A DNA stretch of 6,949 bases from JAYSRU01 sp043720875 (GTDB taxonomy: Bacteria > Bacteroidota > Bacteroidia > Flavobacteriales_D > Crocinitomicaceae): the NCBI GenBank assembly GCA_043720875.1, contig JAYSRU010000003.1:1-6949 (forward strand), given 5' to 3'. Made by a program: the position numbers and the translations under genes. The notes under the pieces were generated by a model. It was not told where the DNA came from and did not search any database. It saw nothing but the letters and a program-made list of their open reading frames with translations. How positions within the stretch are numbered: position 1 is the stretch's first letter; each line of letters begins with the position of its first letter. Positions 6,231-6,949 of this stretch are shown piece after piece.

Positions 6231-6498
6231 GTGCCTTCGATAGGCTTAGGTATAAAAAACAACTATTCGTAAATTGCACAGTGATCTGAATTGGGACAAT
6301 TAGATTACCCAAAATAAGCAGTAACAATAGGCACACAACTTAAGTAAGTTTATAGCGACATTAATCATACTTAAATGTATTTGTAAACTCAACTTTTGTA
6401 AAACTAGAATGGGTATTTACATTGCTAAACTGCTATATTTGTACTTGAAAAATTATTGTTTAATCAAAAGTTGCATTCTAAACTTGAAACCATAGGAT
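6231..6498. other. non-coding spacer between rplI and the interrupted surface-protein gene
   Basis: This AT-rich stretch of 268 bases has no credible gene, RNA gene or long repeat on either strand. The only supported element is a possible -7 box, TATATTTG at 6434-6441, upstream of the next gene. An open minus-strand frame starting at 6336 runs back through the terminator into rplI and is not a gene. Confidence 0.7.
6434..6441 (+). promoter_or_regulatory. possible -7 box of the interrupted secreted-protein gene
   Basis: TATATTTG is an exact TAnnTTTG, 57 bases before the ATG at 6499. No TTG is found at the right spacing upstream, so this is half a promoter at best. Confidence 0.4.
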
Positions 6499-6585
6499 AT
6501 GAATTACCCAAAATTACTAATCGTTTTATTATCTATTTTTGCATGTCAACAACACAAAGCCCAGGATTTTATATCTCAATGGGTA
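6499..6585 (+). pseudogene. 5' fragment of a secreted protein gene, disrupted by an IS element
   Basis: The ATG at 6499 opens MNYPKLLIVLLSIFACQQ, a signal peptide with a charged start and hydrophobic core, followed by HKAQDFISQWV. An AQ-D-F-(I/V)-x-x-W start after the signal peptide is common in Bacteroidota surface proteins with BspA-type leucine-rich repeats or type IX secretion domains, but 29 codons are too few to prove a family. IFAC-Q is a weak lipobox, so it could also be a lipoprotein. At about 6586 the sequence changes into an IS terminus. The frame continues into the IS to a TGA at 6631-6633, giving a 44-residue nonsense-tailed product. The rest of the gene should lie beyond the other end of the IS, outside the window. 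Confidence 0.6.
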
Positions 6586-6662
6586 TGCTACCCCCCATTC
6601 ATCGGACAGTTTTTAGTTCAAGTTAAGTATTGAACGTGCTTCTACTTTTGGTTGGTTTAGTG

Positions 6663-6733
6663 CTTAAAATGGGAAATAACTTTTTGACCTGCCCTCAAGG
6701 CAAAGGTCGAAAAAAGTTATTCTCATTTTTAAG
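6663..6733. repeat. long imperfect hairpin at the transposase stop codon
   Basis: Arms 6663-6690 and 6704-6733 form about 27 base pairs with a bulged A at 6676, a bulged T near 6726 and two extra bases at 6709-6710. The apical part adds GCC/GGC pairs (6691-6693 with 6699-6701). The right arm covers the transposase stop codon (minus-strand TAA, 6731-6729). Neither side is followed by a T run, so it is not a classical intrinsic terminator. It may stop or process transcripts entering or leaving the IS. Confidence 0.8.
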
Positions 6734-6949
6734 CCGCTAATTTAAACACCTCGTTTGGTGTTTTGTATTTTAGTGATTGATGAATTCGTACGTTGTTGTA
6801 AAACTCAAAATATTTATCGAGTCCTGAATGTAAAGATAAACCATCTTGATAAACATACAAGTATACATTTTCATATTTTACAGTTCTCCATAATCGCTCA
6901 ATGAAAATGTTGTCGATTGCTCGACCTTTTCCATCCATTGATATTTGTA
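6729..6949 (-). CDS. IS3-family transposase, C-terminal fragment (DDE integrase domain)
   Basis: This is the last 73 residues of a transposase whose upstream part lies outside the window. The frame is open from 6949, reading QISMDGKGRAIDNIFIERLW, with the glutamate in FIERLWR as the final E of the DDE catalytic triad. It then has VKYENVYLY and the conserved end FYNNVRIHQSLKYKTPNEVF, closed by TAA at 6731-6729. The ATG at 6938 is internal, since SMDGKGR is a mid-protein motif, so it is not the start. In IS3 elements this part is encoded by orfB and made as an OrfAB frameshift fusion. Three stops in the same frame (TAA, TGA, TAA) close it within the hairpin. Confidence 0.92.
   Translation of the reverse strand, partial: QISMDGKGRAIDNIFIERLWRTVKYENVYLYVYQDGLSLHSGLDKYFEFYNNVRIHQSLKYKTPNEVFKLAA

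Larger units (their letters stand above)
6586..6949 (-). mobile_element. IS3-family insertion sequence, transposase-3' end portion (partial)
   Basis: One end of an insertion sequence, continuing past the right edge. The likely terminus starts at 6586 with TGCTACCCCCCATT followed by CATCGGACAG. The TG start and the CCCCC...CGGACAG pattern are typical of IS3-family inverted repeats in Bacteroidota. Inside are about 45 bases without a recognised feature, a large hairpin (6663-6733) and the 3' end of the transposase gene on the minus strand. Only one end is visible, so the exact boundary and the target duplication (perhaps GTA or GGTA just before 6586) cannot be confirmed here. Confidence 0.75.

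Noticed and set aside
6067..6336. Minus-strand open frame of 89 codons across the end of rplI
   Set aside because: It runs through the rplI terminator hairpin and antisense to rplI, with a low-complexity translation.
1..6949. CRISPR array, tRNA, rRNA, riboswitch or phage genes
   Set aside because: I saw no spaced direct repeats, cloverleaf, rRNA segment, known riboswitch core or phage protein on either strand.

Overview
The window reads as chromosomal DNA of a Bacteroidota bacterium, probably Flavobacteriales (the order is an inference). It is AT-rich. Two genes are preceded by good matches to the Bacteroidota sigma promoter (TTG, 19-20 bases, TAnnTTTG). Start codons have A/T-rich leaders without Shine-Dalgarno sequences. 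All proteins with a clear family (TrmD, RimK, bS6, bS18, bL9, M14 peptidase) look Bacteroidota-like.

Layout from left to right. (1) 1-318, minus: the N-terminal half of trmD, running off the window edge. (2) 367-1971, plus: a secreted M14-family zinc carboxypeptidase. A TAA stops it at codon 535, yet the same frame stays open for 35 more codons (1972-2079) that look like the normal C-terminus of the family, so it appears to carry a nonsense mutation. (3) 2133-2528, plus: a small secreted protein of unknown function with its own promoter. (4) 4906-2623, minus: a tight three-gene operon made of a retropepsin-like RimK-associated protease, the glutamate ligase RimK, and an AstE/AspA-type zinc deacylase or carboxypeptidase that overlaps rimK by 4 bases. 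(5) 5058-6174, plus: the ribosomal protein operon rpsF-rpsR-rplI (bS6, bS18, bL9), with a near-perfect promoter and a strong intrinsic terminator at 6197-6230. (6) 6499-6585, plus: the first 29 codons of a secreted protein, cut off by an IS3-family insertion sequence. The 3' part of the IS transposase lies on the minus strand (6949-6729) and continues beyond the window.

The most interesting arrangement is in the middle. RimK is the enzyme that in E. coli adds glutamates to the C-terminus of ribosomal protein bS6. Here its operon is transcribed divergently from rpsF, the bS6 gene, across a 151-base promoter region. The operon also encodes two candidate hydrolases, an aspartic-protease-like protein and an M14-type metallo-hydrolase. 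This suggests a ribosome-modification module with a writer and one or two erasers beside its target. The local bS6 lacks the Glu-Glu C-terminus of the E. coli substrate, so the actual substrate is open. The two ends of the window show gene decay: a nonsense codon in the M14 peptidase and an IS insertion in a surface-protein gene.
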